Shown: positions 6,076 to 7,300 of the stretch, one piece after another | Numbering within the stretch: the first letter of the stretch is position 1 | How the letters are laid out: each line of letters starts with the position of its first letter | Assembly (NCBI GenBank): GCA_937870605.1 | Contig: CALMZW010000313.1 | Location: 1-7,300 of the forward strand | Reading direction: 5' to 3' | DNA from: an uncultured Synergistaceae bacterium | GTDB taxonomy: Bacteria > Synergistota > Synergistia > Synergistales > Aminobacteriaceae | Length of the DNA stretch: 7,300 bases | Notes under the pieces: model-generated | Database searches by the model: none | Told to the model about the DNA's origin: nothing | Seen by the model: the letters and a program-made list of their open reading frames with translations, nothing else | Translations under genes and position numbers: made by a program

Positions 6076-6182
6076 ACACTGATGTGCTTCCTGACAAGTG
6101 TCCTTTGGGACATAAATGCGAGCGTTGTGTACGGGTGTTCCGTGATACAATGCCCGACGTGATGTTTCATGAAAAGAGGTGA
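6069..6182 (+). CDS. Possible small Cys-motif protein (CPLGxxCxxC), 37 residues
   Basis: ATG 6069 to TGA 6180-6182 encodes 37 residues. GGGGAG at 6054-6059 gives a plausible ribosome site 9 nt before the start. The product has C11-P-L-G-H-K-C17-E-R-C20, a spacing of C-x5-C-x2-C that could bind zinc or iron with one further ligand, perhaps H15 or H34. The rest is charged, with no membrane segment or signal peptide. The C-P-L-G-x2-C-x2-C pattern resembles, from memory, the N-terminus of small uncharacterised bacterial proteins, but I cannot name a family. Against it: third codon positions are less GC-rich than in the neighbours, the frame is short, its first codons overlap the minus-strand promoter at 6047-6075, and a second promoter-like site lies inside it. 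It could also be a degraded remnant of a longer protein. It ends 96 nt before the TRAP receptor gene. Confidence 0.4.
   Translation: MANTDVLPDKCPLGHKCERCVRVFRDTMPDVMFHEKR
6125..6151 (+). promoter_or_regulatory. Possible extended -10 promoter upstream of the TRAP genes
   Basis: TGATACAAT (6143-6151) matches an extended -10 element (TGn followed by TACAAT). A poor -35-like TTGTGT lies at 6125-6130, only 15 nt away. Transcription would start near 6158, giving a leader of about 120 nt for the TRAP receptor gene. It lies inside the possible 37-residue gene, so at most one of the two calls may hold. Confidence 0.3.
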
Positions 6183-6222
6183 TCTCCCTCAGTCGAAAGC
6201 ATTGATCGTCCTCGTGGCCCGC

Positions 6223-6239
6223 AATTTTGGACAAAAATT
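6223..6239. promoter_or_regulatory. A/T palindrome, candidate operator upstream of the TRAP receptor gene
   Basis: AATTTT (6223-6228) and AAAATT (6234-6239) are exact inverted repeats around GGACA, with an inner TTTTG-GA-CAAAA palindrome. The site is 39 nt before ATG 6279 in a region otherwise without function. Its size and symmetry fit a dimeric repressor such as a GntR- or IclR-type regulator of sugar-acid genes, but the regulator is unknown and the match may be chance in A/T-rich DNA. Confidence 0.25.
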
Positions 6240-6278
6240 CGACACATTCTCGGAATATCGTATAAGGAGGGGATTTTC

Positions 6279-7253
6279 ATGAAAAAATTGTCCGTCGCAC
6301 TCATGGTTCTGTCGGTGTTCCTCGCAACGGCCGCCTTCGCCGCCGATTCGGTGACGGTGAAGATCGGCAACGTCCTGAATCCGGATCATCCCTGGAACGT
6401 GGCGCTCAACGGTTTCGCCCAGGAGGTCGAAAAGGCGACTGCGGGGCGCGTCGTCGTCAAGGTCTTCCCGAGTTCGCAGCTTGGCAATGAAAAGGACCTC
6501 ATCGAAGGGCTGCGAATGGGAACCGTCGACGGCGGCCTCATCGGCGGGTCTTCTTTCCAGAGCCTCGACCCGAAGTTCGGCATCGAGGAGCTGCCCTACG
6601 CCTTTGCGAACCATGAACAGGCCTACAAGGCGTTTGACGGAAAACTCGGCGAGGCGCTTTTCGACATTCTCGGCAAAAAAGGCGTCGTCGGACTCTCCTG
6701 GTGGGAAAACGGGTTCCGTCATATTTCCAACAGCAAGAAGCCCATTCTCGTTCCCGAAGACCTCAAGGGACTGAAGATCCGCGTCACGCCGAACAAGATG
6801 CGGCTCGATACGTTCAACGCGCTCGGCGCCTCTCCGATGCCAATCCCGTTCGGCGAACTGTATTCGGCGCTTCAGCAGGGCGTTGTCGACGCGCAGGAAA
6901 ATCCGCTCGCGATCTTCTTCTCCAACGGATTCTCCGAAGTTCAGAAGAATCTTTCCCTGACAAGCCACATTTGGACGTCGGCGATCCTTTGCGTGAACAA
7001 AGACGTCTGGAAGAAGGTTTCGGACGCCGACAAGAAGCTCGTTCTCGAAATCGCCGCAAAATGGCGGGACGAAGAACGCAGGATGCTCCGGGCCTCCGAC
7101 GACGAACTGGTCGCGAAAATCAAGGAAAAGGGCGTTGATGTCCGTACCGTGGACACTGCCGCTTTCCGGGCTGCGGTCCGGGATGTCTGGAAGGCGTACG
7201 AGTCCGTGTTCGGCAAGGACCTGCTCGATCTTGTGGAGGAGGCCGGAAAGTAA
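6279..7253 (+). CDS. TRAP transporter substrate-binding protein (DctP family)
   Basis: The 324-residue protein is normal length for the family. The signal peptide is Met-Lys-Lys plus a hydrophobic stretch at 4-20, with likely cleavage after A21 (A-A-F-A, then A-D), so it acts outside the cytoplasmic membrane. The family-defining block lies at 163-210: K-G-L-K-I-R-V (163-169), whose R168 corresponds to the conserved arginine that salt-bridges the ligand carboxylate, then G-E-L-Y-S-A-L-Q-Q-G-V-V-D-A-Q-E-N-P (192-209), whose N208 is the matching conserved asparagine. L-P-Y-A-F (105-109) is also typical. ATG 6279 follows AAGGAGG (6264-6270) by 8 nt. A carboxylated ligand is therefore expected. 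A hexuronate or related sugar acid is suggested by family resemblance and the kduD-type operon nearby, but is not proven. The probable small permease begins 3 nt after the stop. Confidence 0.94.
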   Translation: MKKLSVALMVLSVFLATAAFAADSVTVKIGNVLNPDHPWNVALNGFAQEVEKATAGRVVVKVFPSSQLGNEKDLIEGLRMGTVDGGLIGGSSFQSLDPKFGIEELPYAFANHEQAYKAFDGKLGEALFDILGKKGVVGLSWWENGFRHISNSKKPILVPEDLKGLKIRVTPNKMRLDTFNALGASPMPIPFGELYSALQQGVVDAQENPLAIFFSNGFSEVQKNLSLTSHIWTSAILCVNKDVWKKVSDADKKLVLEIAAKWRDEERRMLRASDDELVAKIKEKGVDVRTVDTAAFRAAVRDVWKAYESVFGKDLLDLVEEAGK

Positions 7254-7256
7254 GCG

Positions 7257-7300
7257 ATGACGGGTTTTCTTTCCAGGGCGCTTCGCTGGTTCGTGACGCT
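7257..7300 (+). CDS. Probable TRAP small membrane subunit (DctQ family), 3'-truncated by window edge
   Basis: ATG 7257 begins 3 nt after the stop of the binding-protein gene. GGAAAG (7245-7250) is a modest ribosome site inside that gene's last codons, with GGAGGAGG further up at 7235-7242. Only 14 full codons are visible (M-T-G-F-L-S-R-A-L-R-W-F-V-T), a short polar start leading into a hydrophobic stretch, as DctQ proteins begin. The identity rests mainly on position, since TRAP operons usually run receptor, small permease, large permease. Translational coupling is likely. Confidence 0.6.
   Translation, partial: MTGFLSRALRWFVT

Larger units (their letters stand above)
5938..6278. other. Divergent intergenic region between the slyD-type gene and the TRAP receptor gene
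   Basis: This 341-nt region is visibly less GC-rich than the flanking genes. It carries signals for both directions: a minus-strand promoter (6047-6075), a possible small plus-strand gene (6069-6182), a possible plus-strand extended -10 promoter (6125-6151), an A/T palindrome (6223-6239) and the TRAP receptor ribosome site AAGGAGG (6264-6270). A short stem CGCCG-AACC-CGGCG (5974-5987) lies in the predicted slyD-type leader. No tRNA-like or known riboswitch fold was recognised. Confidence 0.6.

Noticed and set aside
6210..6232. Sigma-54 promoter (TGGCCC ... TTTTGG) upstream of the TRAP receptor gene
   Set aside because: The -12 element lacks the required GC, so the match is only partial.
5938..6234. 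N-terminal extension of the slyD-type protein
   Set aside because: The extra residues match no domain, AAAGGGG precedes the ATG at 5937, and the best promoter lies inside the would-be extension.
6239..6266. TCGACA and TATAAG (16-nt spacing) as a promoter for the TRAP receptor gene
   Set aside because: A start from this -10 would fall within or after the ribosome site at 6264-6270, leaving no usable leader; TATAAGGAGG is better read as a ribosome site.
1..7300. Insertion sequences, CRISPR repeats, tRNA/rRNA genes, phage or toxin-antitoxin modules
   Set aside because: No transposase, repeat-spacer pattern, terminal repeats, tRNA cloverleaf or recognisable toxin pair was seen on either strand.

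Overview
The window is a GC-rich bacterial chromosome segment in which nearly every gene is preceded by a strong Shine-Dalgarno sequence and two starts are GTG. It reads as a sugar-acid (uronate or aldonate) uptake and catabolism region. It carries two unrelated carrier systems that depend on binding proteins, a tripartite tricarboxylate transporter (TTT) and the start of a TRAP transporter. That style, with GC-rich intercistronic hairpins, fits an anaerobic amino- or organic-acid user such as Synergistota, but also some Firmicutes and Deltaproteobacteria. The taxonomic guess is weak and rests on general resemblance only.

Plus strand, 1-5413: a tightly packed gene set, probably one operon that begins upstream of the window. 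In order it holds the C-terminal part of an RraA-family (class II pyruvate aldolase-like) protein, a zinc alcohol dehydrogenase of the RspB/LgoD type, KduD (2-dehydro-3-deoxy-D-gluconate 5-dehydrogenase, the best identified gene here), and a TTT carrier in the order binding protein (TctC), small membrane protein (TctB), large membrane protein (TctA). Gaps are 14-91 nt. Two of them (497-554 and 3370-3462) contain GC-rich hairpins with similar left arms. The one between tctC and tctB looks like a partial terminator that would let the binding protein be made in excess.

Minus strand, 5506-5937: a SlyD-type FKBP peptidyl-prolyl isomerase convergent with tctA. A perfect 14-bp inverted repeat with a 17-nt loop lies between the two stop codons and is the likely shared transcript end. 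A well-matched minus-strand promoter (TTGCCA, 17 nt, TACAAT) lies about 110 nt upstream of its start codon.

5938-6278: the divergent intergenic region. It holds the slyD-type promoter, a possible 37-residue plus-strand protein with a C-P-L-G-x2-C-x2-C motif (6069-6182), a possible plus-strand extended -10 promoter and a short A/T palindrome that could be an operator.

Plus strand, 6279-7300: a TRAP transporter binding protein (DctP family) followed 3 nt later by the first codons of what is probably the small membrane subunit (DctQ), cut by the window end.

Working picture (inference): the TctCBA and TRAP carriers bring in sugar acids. The RspB-like dehydrogenase and KduD interconvert keto and hydroxy forms of hexonates and 3-deoxyhexonates. 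The RraA-like protein may cleave or decarboxylate a 2-oxo acid to give pyruvate. No regulator, kinase or KdgA-type aldolase is in the window. No mobile element, CRISPR array, tRNA or rRNA was recognised.
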